Assembly: GCF_003319185.1 (NCBI RefSeq)
Contig: NZ_QOHJ01000002.1
Span: forward strand, 310,001 to 374,000
Source: Blastococcus sp. TF02A-30
GTDB taxonomy: Bacteria > Actinomycetota > Actinomycetes > Mycobacteriales > Geodermatophilaceae
DNA: 64,000 nt
Direction: 5' to 3'
Shown here: positions 44,377 through 53,445 of the stretch, piece by piece
Numbering within the stretch: the first letter of the stretch is position 1
How the letters are laid out: the number at the start of each line of letters is the position of its first letter
The notes under the pieces: model-generated
Databases searched by the model: none
Told to the model about the DNA's origin: nothing
Seen by the model: the letters and a program-made list of their open reading frames with translations, nothing else
Translations under genes and position numbers: made by a program

Positions 44377-45159
44377 ATGCTCACCGTCGTGACCTCGGGA
44401 AAGGCCGCGCCCGGGGTGACCACCTCGACCTGGGCGTTGGCCCTGGCGTGGCCCGGGCCATTGCTGGTCGCCGACTGTGACCCGGCCGGCGGGGACATGG
44501 CGCCGGGGCTACTGGCCGGCCGGGTCGGCGCCGACCGGGGACTCCTGTCATGGTCGACGGCGGCCCGGCGGGGTGTCCCGGCGATACAGGCCGCCACGAT
44601 GGTCGCCCAGCATGCGGTGCAGCTTCCCGAGCAGCCGCAGGTGTGGCTGGTTCCAGGAGTGACGACCGCCGCGCAGGGCACCTCGTTCACCGCCGACGCA
44701 TGGGAGCGGCTGGCCTCGGCCCTGCACACGTCGAGCGCGTCGATCGGGCGGGACGCCTTGGTCGACGCCGGACGACTGGTGACCGAGCGCGGCTGCTGGC
44801 CGGTGCTGCGGGCCGCCGACCGGGTTCTGCTGGCGGTGCGGCCCAGCGTGCGGTCGGTGCACGCGGCGCAGGATGCGACACAACGACTGCGACACGAGCT
44901 CGGCGATTTGGCGAAGGTCACGGCACTCGTGGTCGGGAGCGGGCCGTACTCCGCCGGCGAAGTCTCCAAGGCGTTGGACCTGCCGCTGGCGGGCACGTTG
45001 CCCTACGACCGGACCGCAGCGCAGGCGCTCTCCGACGGCGCGGTCGTCAGTCCGAAGACGCTGCAACGGTCGGCGCTGCTGCGCGCGGCGTCGTCCCTGG
45101 CCAAGACGTTGACCAGTTCGACGGAGGCGTCTCGTGTCGCCGAGGTGGTGGCCGGATGA
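44377..45159 (+). CDS. MinD/ParA-like ATPase of the Tad locus with degenerate P-loop
   Basis: 260 aa, positioned as TadZ/CpaE, which places the pilus machine in the cell. The P-loop reads SGKAAPGVTTST: Lys near its start as in the deviant Walker A, but the invariant GK[ST] near the end is replaced by VTT. The second acidic motif is LLVADCDPAGGD. The change suggests weak or no ATP hydrolysis, or a scaffold role, which also occurs in TadZ. It starts 4 nt after cpaB and overlaps cpaF by 4 nt. Confidence 0.83.
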   Translation: MLTVVTSGKAAPGVTTSTWALALAWPGPLLVADCDPAGGDMAPGLLAGRVGADRGLLSWSTAARRGVPAIQAATMVAQHAVQLPEQPQVWLVPGVTTAAQGTSFTADAWERLASALHTSSASIGRDALVDAGRLVTERGCWPVLRAADRVLLAVRPSVRSVHAAQDATQRLRHELGDLAKVTALVVGSGPYSAGEVSKALDLPLAGTLPYDRTAAQALSDGAVVSPKTLQRSALLRAASSLAKTLTSSTEASRVAEVVAG

Positions 45160-46685
45160 GGAACGAGGACGCCGCATCGCCTCGGCTGGAAGTTCCGGCC
45201 GCCCACGACCTCCCGCGGCCCACGCGGGAGCGGCTGCCGCTGCCGGCGCCGGAGCCGCTGGCTGCAATGGGCGGGCCTGTCGATGCCACGCCAGCCGATA
45301 CCAGGGAGCTCACCAGCACCGAGTACCGCGTCGTGGTGGAGCTACGTGACCGGGTGTCGACCCGGTTGACGGTGGAGGACAGGAACTACGCCCCGGGCCC
45401 GCGGCGCGAGCTGACCCGGAAGTTGATCCGCGACGAGTACGACCAGTGGCTGTTGCACGAGGCCAATCGCGGCCGTCCGGCACCGGAATTGACCACCGAG
45501 GACAGGATCTTCGCAGCCGTGCTGGCCGAGCTGGACGGGCTGGGGCGACTGGCTCCCCTGATGGCCCGGGACGACGTGGAGGACATCCACTTCGAGGGCT
45601 GCGAGCCGACGATGCTGCGGATGGCCAGCGGCCAACTCGTGCCCGGGCCGGCGATCGCCTCTAGCGACGAGGAGCTCGAGCAGCTGCTGCGGTCGATCGG
45701 TTCACGGTCGGACGACGGTCAGACCAGCCGCGAGTTCTCCTCAGCCAGCCCCATCCTGAACGTGCGGCTGAAGGGCGTGACCGAGCTCGGCGCGCGGCTG
45801 CAGGCGGCCATGGACGTGCTGCCGCGCCCGGCCGGGGTGATCCGGGTGCACCGGTTCAGTGATCCGAGCCTCGACGACCTGCACGAGATGAACATGGTCG
45901 ACTCACCGGTGCGAGCCTTCCTGCATGCGGCGATCCTCGCCGGCGCATCTCCGCTGGTCAGCGGAGCGCCGGGGGTCGGCAAGACAACGCTGCTGCGCGC
46001 GCTGGGCAACGCCATCCCGTGGAACAACGTGGTCATCACCGTGGAGGACGAGCGGGAGCTGGGTCTGCACCTGCCTCGGTGGGATCCCGAGCGCCGGCAG
46101 CTGGTCAGGCGGCACGCGGTGTGCCGACCGTTCGAGTCCCGGCTGCCCAACGCCGAAGGCAGAGGCGGGTTCGACATGGGGGATGCGCTGCACCTCGCGC
46201 TGCGCGCGTCCCCCACCTGGGTGCTCGTCGGGGAGGTCCGCGGTGCCTACGTCACCTATCTGCTGGAGGCGGCGACCAGCGGCATCTCGTCGGTCATGTG
46301 CACGATCCACTCACCGTCGGCTGACGGCGTGTTCGACAAGGTGCTGATCAACGCGCTGAAGGCGCATCCGGCCCCGTCCCCGGAGCTGGTGCTGCGCTCG
46401 CTGGCCGCACTGAACCTAGTCGTGCACGTGCATCGCGACCGCGACTACGCCCGGTACGTCTCGGGCATCTACGAACTCGGCCCGATCGGCGACTCCGGTC
46501 GGCCGGACCTCAAGCCGATCTTCGCGCCGCGCGCCGAGGACCGGCGCGCCCAGGCCACGGGGCCGGGGATGCTCAGCGAGTCGCTGGCCGAGGGGCTGAC
46601 CGCGGCCGGCTTCGATCTGAACTGGCTGCACCCGGGCGCCTCGGATTGGCACACCGGTCCTCACCGCCGCGAGCGTGCGTCGTGA
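45156..46685 (+). CDS. cpaF: CpaF/TadA-family pilus assembly ATPase
   Basis: 509 aa, the hexameric motor for Flp pilus extension and retraction. A Pro-rich N-terminus and a helical region (about 50-130) precede the ATPase. Walker A is GAPGVGKTTLL (about 274), the Asp box VVITVEDERELGL, Walker B TWVLVGEVRGAY and the His box SVMCTIHSPS. Every core motif is intact. ATG overlaps the previous stop. Type II/IV secretion ATPases of conjugation are the only alternative, ruled out by the pilin genes. Confidence 0.95.
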   Translation: MRNEDAASPRLEVPAAHDLPRPTRERLPLPAPEPLAAMGGPVDATPADTRELTSTEYRVVVELRDRVSTRLTVEDRNYAPGPRRELTRKLIRDEYDQWLLHEANRGRPAPELTTEDRIFAAVLAELDGLGRLAPLMARDDVEDIHFEGCEPTMLRMASGQLVPGPAIASSDEELEQLLRSIGSRSDDGQTSREFSSASPILNVRLKGVTELGARLQAAMDVLPRPAGVIRVHRFSDPSLDDLHEMNMVDSPVRAFLHAAILAGASPLVSGAPGVGKTTLLRALGNAIPWNNVVITVEDERELGLHLPRWDPERRQLVRRHAVCRPFESRLPNAEGRGGFDMGDALHLALRASPTWVLVGEVRGAYVTYLLEAATSGISSVMCTIHSPSADGVFDKVLINALKAHPAPSPELVLRSLAALNLVVHVHRDRDYARYVSGIYELGPIGDSGRPDLKPIFAPRAEDRRAQATGPGMLSESLAEGLTAAGFDLNWLHPGASDWHTGPHRRERAS

Positions 46686-47548
46686 CGGCCGGTGGCCTGC
46701 TCCTGACCCTGGCCGGGTGGCTGCTCGCGGCCGGCCTGGTCGGCGTCGCCGGGGCGGTGCGCGGCGTCTCCTTCCTGCCGGAGCGCTCGTCGTCGGTGCG
46801 CTCGTCCTCGCGGCGGGGGGCCACTCCGCTGTTCCTCGGTGCGCTGGCCGTCGGCGTGCTCGTCCTGCTGGTCACTGGCTGGCCGGCCGCGGCGCTGGGC
46901 GCTGCCGGCGGTGTCGTGTTCATTCCGAAGGTCCTCGGCGGCGGCAAGGAAGCCAAGCGGCTGATCACCACGTCCGAGGCGCTGGCGGACTGGACGCGGC
47001 GGCTGGCCGACCTCATCAGCTCCGGCGCCGCCGGGTCGACGCGTGATGCACTGCGTCGCTCCCTGAACTCGGTGCCGGAGCCGATCGCACCGGCGGTCAC
47101 CAACCTGGTGACCAGGATGGGGCCGCAGGGCACCGAGACGGCGCTGCGCCAGTTCGCCCGCGAGATCGACGACCCGGCCGCCGAGAAGATCGCCATGGTG
47201 CTCATCCTGCGGGAGCGCAACGGCGGGCCGGGGCTCGCCGAAGTGCTCACCGCGCTGGCCGCCGACCTCGACGACCGCTCCCGCATGGTCCGTGAGGTGG
47301 AGGCCGAACGCGCCAAGCCGCGGTCGAACATGCGCACCATCGTCGTGGTGACCCTGGTGCTGGTGGTCGGGATGACGCTGTTCGCCCGGACCTTCCTGTC
47401 GGGCTACTCGACGCCGTTCGGGCAGATCGCCCTGCTGGCAGTGGTGGCGATCTTCGCGACGTCGCTGCGGTGGATGCGCCGGCTGTCCGACCCGGTCAAG
47501 CCCCCGCGGGTGCTCTTCGACCCGGACCCGGCTCCGGTGCACCGGTGA
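46682..47548 (+). CDS. tadB: TadB-like inner-membrane platform protein
   Basis: 288 aa. Two helices near the N-terminus, a cytoplasmic T2SSF domain at about 110-220 with ADWTRRLADLISSGAAG and AEKIAMVLILRERNGGPGLA, and two C-terminal helices. With TadC it forms the platform the ATPase pushes against. GTG at 46682 overlaps the cpaF stop (GTGA); a TTG further up is unlikely. Confidence 0.92.
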   Translation: MTAGGLLLTLAGWLLAAGLVGVAGAVRGVSFLPERSSSVRSSSRRGATPLFLGALAVGVLVLLVTGWPAAALGAAGGVVFIPKVLGGGKEAKRLITTSEALADWTRRLADLISSGAAGSTRDALRRSLNSVPEPIAPAVTNLVTRMGPQGTETALRQFAREIDDPAAEKIAMVLILRERNGGPGLAEVLTALAADLDDRSRMVREVEAERAKPRSNMRTIVVVTLVLVVGMTLFARTFLSGYSTPFGQIALLAVVAIFATSLRWMRRLSDPVKPPRVLFDPDPAPVHR

Positions 47549-48444
47549 CCGGGCTGCAGACGGCCACCCTCGCCGGGATGCTCATCGCGGGCGGCCTCGT
47601 CCTCGCGGTCCGTGCACTGCGTCCGGCGCCGCCGTCACTGGTGGCCGCACTGGAGCAGTTGGCGGCCGAGCCGACCGTGCGAACGGCGCCGGCGGTGACG
47701 ACGTCCACCCGAGACCGGTGGGACTGGCTGCCGGTGCCGGTGGCGCGGGCGTTGGACGGGCATCTGGGCGTCTCGGACGCCGACTTGGCGATCATCGGCT
47801 GGACCCGCGCTCAGCTCGCGGCCCGCAAGCTGACCTTGGCGCTCGCCGGCTTGCTCGCTCCGTCGCTGTTCGGCCTCGTGTTCGTGCTGCTCGACTTTCC
47901 GGTGCCCTTCGTGCTGCCCGCCGCGGTCGGGCTGGGGATCGCCGTCGTCGGGTGGTTCCTGCCCTCGGCCGAGGCCCGTGAGGCGGCGGAGAAGGCACGG
48001 GTGGAGTTCAGGAGCAACCTTGAGTCCTTCCTCACCTTGGTGGCCGGTGAACGTCGGGCGCGGGGCTCGGTGGAGCAGGCACTGGAGGAGGCCGCCGAGA
48101 TCTCGGGCAGCATGCCGTTCGTCCGCATGCGCCGCGCCATCCGCCGCGCAGCGCTGTCCGGCCGCAAACCGTGGGGGGAGCTGCGAGACCTCGGCGAGGA
48201 GCTACAGGTCGCCGAGCTGCGGAACCTTGCCGACATCGCAGCAGTGGCCGCCGACGGCGCCTCGGTCTACAACACCCTGCTGGCCAGCGCCCGCACGCTT
48301 CGGCACGCCGAGCTGTCCGACGCCCGTACCGAGGCCAACCAGGTCAGCGAGCGGATGTCGCGTCCGCTGGCGCTGCTGGTCACCGGACTGACCCTGTTCG
48401 TGCTGGTCCCCTTCATGCTCCGCATGTTCGGGATCTCGTCCTGA
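47545..48444 (+). CDS. tadC: TadC-like inner-membrane platform protein
   Basis: 299 aa with helices at about 5-25, 95-145 and 275-295 around a T2SSF domain (FRSNLESFLTLVAGERRARG, then RELRDLGEELQVAELRNLAD-like stretch). Companion of TadB. GTG overlaps the tadB stop by 4 nt. 27 nt separate it from the pilin gene, the first real gap in the assembly operon. Confidence 0.92.
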   Translation: MTGLQTATLAGMLIAGGLVLAVRALRPAPPSLVAALEQLAAEPTVRTAPAVTTSTRDRWDWLPVPVARALDGHLGVSDADLAIIGWTRAQLAARKLTLALAGLLAPSLFGLVFVLLDFPVPFVLPAAVGLGIAVVGWFLPSAEAREAAEKARVEFRSNLESFLTLVAGERRARGSVEQALEEAAEISGSMPFVRMRRAIRRAALSGRKPWGELRDLGEELQVAELRNLADIAAVAADGASVYNTLLASARTLRHAELSDARTEANQVSERMSRPLALLVTGLTLFVLVPFMLRMFGISS

Positions 48445-48471
48445 CCGCACCGCCTACCTCGGAGGCTTCCG

Positions 48472-48708
48472 ATGTTCCAGCCCACCATCCGCCGCGGTGC
48501 GCAGGCCGTCGTGGCGCAGTGCGTCATCGCCCTGTCTGTTGTGTTCCTGTCGGTTCTGGCCTGGCTGCGCGCCGAAAAGGTCGCTGACGACCGGGGCTCG
48601 GATTCCTCGGAGAAGGCGTTCATGGTCATCCTGGCCATCGCGCTGGGCGGCGCGGTCAGTGCCGCGGCCATCGCCTTCGTGGCCAGCAAGACGTCGCTGT
48701 TTCAGTAG
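48472..48708 (+). CDS. Flp-like major pilin candidate
   Basis: 78 aa. A hydrophobic segment near 12-32 is followed by DDRGSDSSEKAFMVILAIAL: if the peptidase cuts after Gly, the mature chain begins SDSSE with Glu at +5 and then a long hydrophobic helix, exactly the Flp/type IV pilin rule. The 42-residue leader with its own hydrophobic stretch is much longer than in textbook Flp pilins. Position between TadC and TadE genes is where Flp is expected. The AGGCTTCCG ribosome site is weak. Confidence 0.65.
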   Translation: MFQPTIRRGAQAVVAQCVIALSVVFLSVLAWLRAEKVADDRGSDSSEKAFMVILAIALGGAVSAAAIAFVASKTSLFQ

Positions 48709-48723
48709 AACCGGCAGCCTTCG

Positions 48724-49194
48724 ATGCTTGAGGGGCGTACCCCGAACCGTGCGGCATCTTCGCCGCGCGGTCCGGTCGCGCGCCCAGGATCCCGCCGAGA
48801 CCGCGGCCGCGGAAGCGAGCGGGGCTCATCCAGCGTCGAGTTCGCGATCCTGTTCCCCATCATCGTCGCGCTGCTGCTCGCCGGCCCGCAGCTCGCGCTG
48901 TGGTACTTCGCCCGGGAAGCGGCCGACGCCGCGGCGCACGTCGGAGCCCGCGCCGCCAGCGTCCACGGGGCGACCGGGGGAGCGGGGCAGGCAGCGGCGG
49001 ACACGTACCTGGCCGGACTCGAGACCGGCGCCATCACCGGCTACTCGGTGACCGAGTCCGACACCGCGACCACGGTCTCGGTGCACGTCACCGCCAGCGT
49101 GCCCAACGTGATCCCGCTGCCCGGCTTCGCCCCGACCGTCGATGTCACCGTGGTGCGCGGCAAGGAACGCTTCACCACCCCGGATTCGCCATGA
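48724..49194 (+). CDS. TadE-like pseudopilin
   Basis: 156 aa. A 34-residue basic leader ends RGSERG before SSSVEFAILFPIIVALLLAG; Glu at +5 after the Gly marks prepilin processing. The extracytoplasmic part is Ala/Thr-rich with ASVHGATGG and TVDVTVVRGKERF. Minor pilins of this type prime the fibre. ATG overlaps nothing but lies 15 nt after the Flp-like gene; its stop overlaps the next start (ATGA). Confidence 0.88.
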   Translation: MLEGRTPNRAASSPRGPVARPGSRRDRGRGSERGSSSVEFAILFPIIVALLLAGPQLALWYFAREAADAAAHVGARAASVHGATGGAGQAAADTYLAGLETGAITGYSVTESDTATTVSVHVTASVPNVIPLPGFAPTVDVTVVRGKERFTTPDSP

Positions 49195-49658
49195 GCTACG
49201 ACCTGCAGCCGGCCACGAACGGCCGCCGACGGCGGTGGCGGGACGACCGAGGCTCGGAGTCGGTGGAGCTGGCAATCCTGCTGCCGGTCGGACTCCTCCT
49301 GGTGGCCATGCTGGTGATCGGCGCCCGGATCGCGCTGGCCGGCGACCGCATCAGCGGCGTCGCCGGGATCGCGGCGCGGGACGCCTCGCTGGCCCGATCG
49401 GCCGCCGCGGCCCAGCAGATCGCCGCCGACACCGCCACCACCGCACTGACCAGCCAGGGCCTGCACTGCATCGACGTCCAGGTCAGCGTCGACACCTCCG
49501 GGTTCACCGCGCCGCCGGGCGCCTCGGCATCGGTCACCGTCGCCGTGACGTGCACCGTCGACCTGTCCGACATCGGTGGAGTTGCCGGCCTGCCTGGCTC
49601 TCGGACGCTGCACGACAGCGCCACCAGCCCGCTCGATCCTGCCAGGGACCCGTCGTGA
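49191..49658 (+). CDS. Second TadE-like pseudopilin
   Basis: 155 aa with leader ending DDRG before SESVELAILLPVGLLLVAML, again with Glu at +5. Two cysteines near the end (LHCIDVQ and VTCTVDL) may form a disulfide. It is coupled by ATGA and GTGA overlaps to both neighbours. Confidence 0.86.
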   Translation: MSYDLQPATNGRRRRWRDDRGSESVELAILLPVGLLLVAMLVIGARIALAGDRISGVAGIAARDASLARSAAAAQQIAADTATTALTSQGLHCIDVQVSVDTSGFTAPPGASASVTVAVTCTVDLSDIGGVAGLPGSRTLHDSATSPLDPARDPS

Positions 49659-50080
49659 CACCCCGCGCGCAAGCCAGCGCTCAACTCCGGGACGACCGCG
49701 GGTCCGTGGCCGTGCTGTTCTGCTTCATCGTGCTCATCGTCGGCGTCCTGGTCACCGCACTCGTCGACGCCGGAACCGCGATCCAGGCCGCCAACCGCGC
49801 TGACACCTACTCGGCTGAGGCAGCCCGCGCGGCGAGCATCGCCATCGGCCCGGTTCCGACCGGCGGAAGCACCGACGCGCAGTTGGCGGCGACCGCTGCC
49901 CGGTCCTACCTCGACCAAGCCGGCGCAACCGGCACGGTGACCGTCACCGGCCCTGGCATCGTCGAGGTCAGCGTGACGGTCACCGACTCAACACCCCTGC
50001 TCGGCATCCCGGTCAGCCAGACCCGCGTGCACACCGCCCAGCTGCTCGTCGGGGTCACCTCCGGTGAGGGCCTGTCGTGA
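49655..50080 (+). CDS. TadG-like pseudopilin lacking the +5 Glu
   Basis: 141 aa. Leader DDRG before SVAVLFCFIVLIVGVLVTAL; the hydrophobic helix is typical but Glu5 is absent, as in TadG/minor-pilin relatives that may stay in the membrane. The rest is an Ala/Thr-rich domain. GTGA overlaps on both sides. Confidence 0.82.
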   Translation: MTPRAQASAQLRDDRGSVAVLFCFIVLIVGVLVTALVDAGTAIQAANRADTYSAEAARAASIAIGPVPTGGSTDAQLAATAARSYLDQAGATGTVTVTGPGIVEVSVTVTDSTPLLGIPVSQTRVHTAQLLVGVTSGEGLS

Positions 50081-53000
50081 CCGGCCACGCCGCCCGCCTG
50101 CTCAAGGCCGTGGGTGCCCTCCTGGCGCTGCTCGCCGTCGTCGTCGGCGTACCGGTGCTGATGGCGCTGCTGCACCTGGTTCCGAACAACCTGCCGTCGC
50201 TGGATGAGGTCGGGGCCGTCCTGGCGTCCCGCGACAACGGACAGCTGGCCGGACTCGTCCTCGCAGCCGGCGTCTGGGTGTGCTGGGCCCTGTTCACCGC
50301 CTCGACAGTGGCGGAGGTCGTGGCGTTCGCCCGTGCACGGCCGGTTCCGGTCCTCCCCGGGCTGGGAATTTTCCAGCGGCCGGCCGCCGCCCTGGTCGCC
50401 GCCGTCGTGGTTGGCTTCACCGTCGCTCCACTGGCCGCCGGCGGCCCCGCATCCACCGCAACGGCGCCGCCGCTGCCGGTCGCGGCCACATCCACCGCCG
50501 TCCCGGCGTCGGCGCAGTACGCCAGCGCACCGCTCATAGCGCAGACACCGGTCGCGTACTCGATGCCGGACGAGCACGCGCCTCCGGTCGCTACCACGAC
50601 CTACCAGGTGCAGCGCCGGGACACCCTGTGGGCGCTGGCCGAGCGGCATCTCGGGGACCCGCTGCGGTATCCGGAGATCGCCAGACTCAACCCGACCGCG
50701 GTCGGTCCGGACAACGAGATCTTCCCGGGCACGGTGCTGGTCCTGCCGCCCGACGCGGTCGGCCTGCCGCCGACGGGCCCAGCCCCGGACACCACGAGAA
50801 CCGTCGAGGACGTCACGGTGGAACCCGGTGACACCCTGTGGGACCTCACGGAGGAGATCACCGGCAGCGGGCACAACTGGCGCCAAGCCTGGGAGCTCAA
50901 CCGGGGACGCAGGCAACCCGGAGGCGCCACCTTCACCGACCCGTCGCTGATCCGACCGGGCTGGACGCTGAGCATCCCGGACCCGGCCAGTCCCGCGACG
51001 CCCGCACCCGGCGCACCGGCGCCTCCGGCAGCCGAGCCGGCACCGCCCACGACCGACCCGGCACCGCCATCAGCGCCAGGCCCGAACACCGCCCCTCCAG
51101 CAGACCCGACCACGCCGGGCACCAACGCGCCACCTCCGGCCGCGCCCGGTCCGGCCACCAACGCCCCGACCTCGCCTCCCACGGCTGAACCGAACAGCGT
51201 CGGGCCGTCGCCGGCGAGGCCTGACGAGACCTCGACGGGTAGCACCTCGGAGCTGCCGATGATTGCCTTCGCCGCCGGCGGTGGGCTGCTGCTGGCCGGG
51301 GCCTCGCTGACCGCGTTGCTGCGCTACCGCCGCAGGCAGTTCCGGCAGCGACGTCCCGGCCGCACGATCGGCAGCACACCACCAGAGCTGGTGCACGTCG
51401 AACGAGCCCTGCTGGAGGCCGGCAGCGTCGGTAGTGCCGACGTCACCTGGCTGGACCAGGCGCTGCGAGCCCTGGTGCAGGCATTGGCGAGGTTCGACGG
51501 CGCTCGCCTGCCCGACGTGGTGGCGGTCTGCATGACCGACGACGTCCTGACCTTGGTACTCACCGAGCCAGCCTTGGAGGCCCCGGAGCCGTGGACGGTG
51601 GAGCCGGCCGGCACGCGCTGGTCGATCCGGCGCGACGACCCGCTGACCTACGACGAGCAGCAGCGGGCTTACTTCTTTGCACCGTTCCCCATGCTCGCGT
51701 CGGTGGGCTACACGGCCGAGGGCGAGCACTGGCTGGTCGACCTGGAACGGGTCGCGACCCTGTCCCTGTCCGGGGACGTCGAACGCTGCCTCAACCTGGC
51801 CCGGTTCCTCGCTGCCGAGCTGGCGCACAACACGTGGTCGGAAATGCTGCAGGTGACCCTGGTCGGCTTCGGCCAGGAGTTGGCTCAGATCAATCCCGAC
51901 CGGCTGACCTACACCGACGACGTCGAGAAGGCGATCGCGGTGATCGACAGCCAGCTCGAGTCGGTCACCGAGGCCATGCATATCGCCGACGTCGACGTGC
52001 TGTCGGGCCGGTTGCGTGATGTGGGCGGCGACGCGTGGGCGCCCCACGTGCTGCTCATCGCCCCGGACGTGGCCAAGGACGACGCCGGGCTGGAACGACT
52101 GATGGCTGCGATCCAGCAGCAGCGCGGCCGCGGCGCGGTGGCGTTGGTGCTCATCGACGACCCGGATCTCGGGGACGCCGCCCGCTGGCAGCTGACTGTC
52201 GACGAGGCCGGCGTGCTCAGCGTCCCCGCGCTCGGACTGGAGCTGATCCCGCAGCAGGTCCCGGCCGATGAGGCCGCGCAGTTGGCGGAGTTGCTTGCGC
52301 TGGCCGCCGTCACCGGCGACCGGCCGATGCCACCGGCCCACGGGGACAAGCCTTGGGACGAGCACGCCGACGCCTGCGGCGGCCTCCGAGTCGACCCGTC
52401 CCGCGCCGCGCGGCTGCGGCCGTCGGGTGCGGCCGGAGCGGACGACGTCCCGGTGTCCGGCCTGGCAGACACCTCGCCGTGCCTGACCAACTCGGTGTTA
52501 CCGCTGTCCGAGCAGACCTATCTGGACCGCGCCGCGACCACCGAGCAGGATCTGCAGGCACTGGCCCCCGCTACCGACGCGGGCATCCGCCACCAGGTCG
52601 AGGCTGCCGATCCCGCCCTCGACGCCGACCTCGCCGACTGGGCTGACCCGTCGTGTCCACGGCCGAAGTTGACCCTGCTCGGACCGGTCGAAGTGCGGGC
52701 GCAGGGCACGCTTCCCGAGCGCAACCCGCGGCGGCAGTTCTACACCGAGATCGTCGCCTACCTGGCGACCCGGCCCGGCAGCGTGACCAGCGAGCGCTAC
52801 GCCACCGCGATCTGGCCCAACGAGCCCGATGTCGTCGGCAAGACCAAGGTGCGGCAGTCGATCTCGATCGTGCGCGCATGGCTGGGCGCCAACCCGGCGA
52901 CCGGTGCGGACTACCTCCCGTCCGGGGTCACCGCAGGCGGGGTCGGCCGCTACCGCATTGACGACGTCCTCATCGATGCCGAGCTGTTCCGCCGGCTGCG

Positions 53001-53445
53001 AGTCCGCGGGCTGGCCCGAGGTGTGGACGGGATCGCTGACCTTCAAGCTGCGCTCGACCTGGTCATCGGGCAGCCGTTCGACCTGCCCACGTCGCGACAG
53101 GGCGCGCCCGGCGGCTACAGCTGGCTGGTCGAGGAGAACTCTCGGCTGGACCACGAGTATGCCGCCATGATCGTCGATGTCGCGCACACCGTCGCGACGC
53201 ACCACCTCGCCGGTGAGCCCGAGCTTGCCGCGGCCGCCGCTCATGTGGCGCTGAAAGCCGGCAGCTACGAGGACGTGCCGCTGCTCGACCTGGTCGCCGC
53301 CTGCGACGCCCAAGACAACCGGGCCGAAGCCGACGCCTACGTCGCTCGCATCCTGGCCAACCACGACGCCGAGGTCGAAGAAGATCTTCCACCCAGAACC
53401 GCTGAGATCCTCTTCCGCCGTCGGTGGACCAACCGAGCCAGCTGA
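50077..53445 (+). CDS. LysM-BTAD membrane protein of the Tad locus
   Basis: 1,122 aa. Three helices at about 10-32, 58-80 and 102-122; two LysM domains at about 175-224 (YQVQRRDTLWALAERHLGD) and 246-300 (VEPGDTLWDLTEEITGSG); a Pro-rich linker to about 390; a fourth helix at about 394-417; then a cytoplasmic region whose last 260 residues have the winged helix plus BTAD layout of SARP regulators (LTLLGPVEVRAQG, ATAIWPNEPD, IVRAWLGA, LVAACDAQ). The topology puts LysM at the wall and BTAD inside. This could couple wall contact to pilus gene expression. GTGA overlap with TadG. Confidence 0.88.
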   Translation: MTGHAARLLKAVGALLALLAVVVGVPVLMALLHLVPNNLPSLDEVGAVLASRDNGQLAGLVLAAGVWVCWALFTASTVAEVVAFARARPVPVLPGLGIFQRPAAALVAAVVVGFTVAPLAAGGPASTATAPPLPVAATSTAVPASAQYASAPLIAQTPVAYSMPDEHAPPVATTTYQVQRRDTLWALAERHLGDPLRYPEIARLNPTAVGPDNEIFPGTVLVLPPDAVGLPPTGPAPDTTRTVEDVTVEPGDTLWDLTEEITGSGHNWRQAWELNRGRRQPGGATFTDPSLIRPGWTLSIPDPASPATPAPGAPAPPAAEPAPPTTDPAPPSAPGPNTAPPADPTTPGTNAPPPAAPGPATNAPTSPPTAEPNSVGPSPARPDETSTGSTSELPMIAFAAGGGLLLAGASLTALLRYRRRQFRQRRPGRTIGSTPPELVHVERALLEAGSVGSADVTWLDQALRALVQALARFDGARLPDVVAVCMTDDVLTLVLTEPALEAPEPWTVEPAGTRWSIRRDDPLTYDEQQRAYFFAPFPMLASVGYTAEGEHWLVDLERVATLSLSGDVERCLNLARFLAAELAHNTWSEMLQVTLVGFGQELAQINPDRLTYTDDVEKAIAVIDSQLESVTEAMHIADVDVLSGRLRDVGGDAWAPHVLLIAPDVAKDDAGLERLMAAIQQQRGRGAVALVLIDDPDLGDAARWQLTVDEAGVLSVPALGLELIPQQVPADEAAQLAELLALAAVTGDRPMPPAHGDKPWDEHADACGGLRVDPSRAARLRPSGAAGADDVPVSGLADTSPCLTNSVLPLSEQTYLDRAATTEQDLQALAPATDAGIRHQVEAADPALDADLADWADPSCPRPKLTLLGPVEVRAQGTLPERNPRRQFYTEIVAYLATRPGSVTSERYATAIWPNEPDVVGKTKVRQSISIVRAWLGANPATGADYLPSGVTAGGVGRYRIDDVLIDAELFRRLRVRGLARGVDGIADLQAALDLVIGQPFDLPTSRQGAPGGYSWLVEENSRLDHEYAAMIVDVAHTVATHHLAGEPELAAAAAHVALKAGSYEDVPLLDLVAACDAQDNRAEADAYVARILANHDAEVEEDLPPRTAEILFRRRWTNRAS

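Noticed and set aside
50601..51245. Pro/Gly-rich minus-strand frame within the LysM gene
   Set aside because: Antisense to the LysM and linker part; composition is explained by the Pro-rich linker codons.
39100..53445. Integrative element or prophage
   Set aside because: The composition shift suggests transfer, but no integrase, transposase, att repeat or phage structural gene was found, so only an accessory region is claimed.
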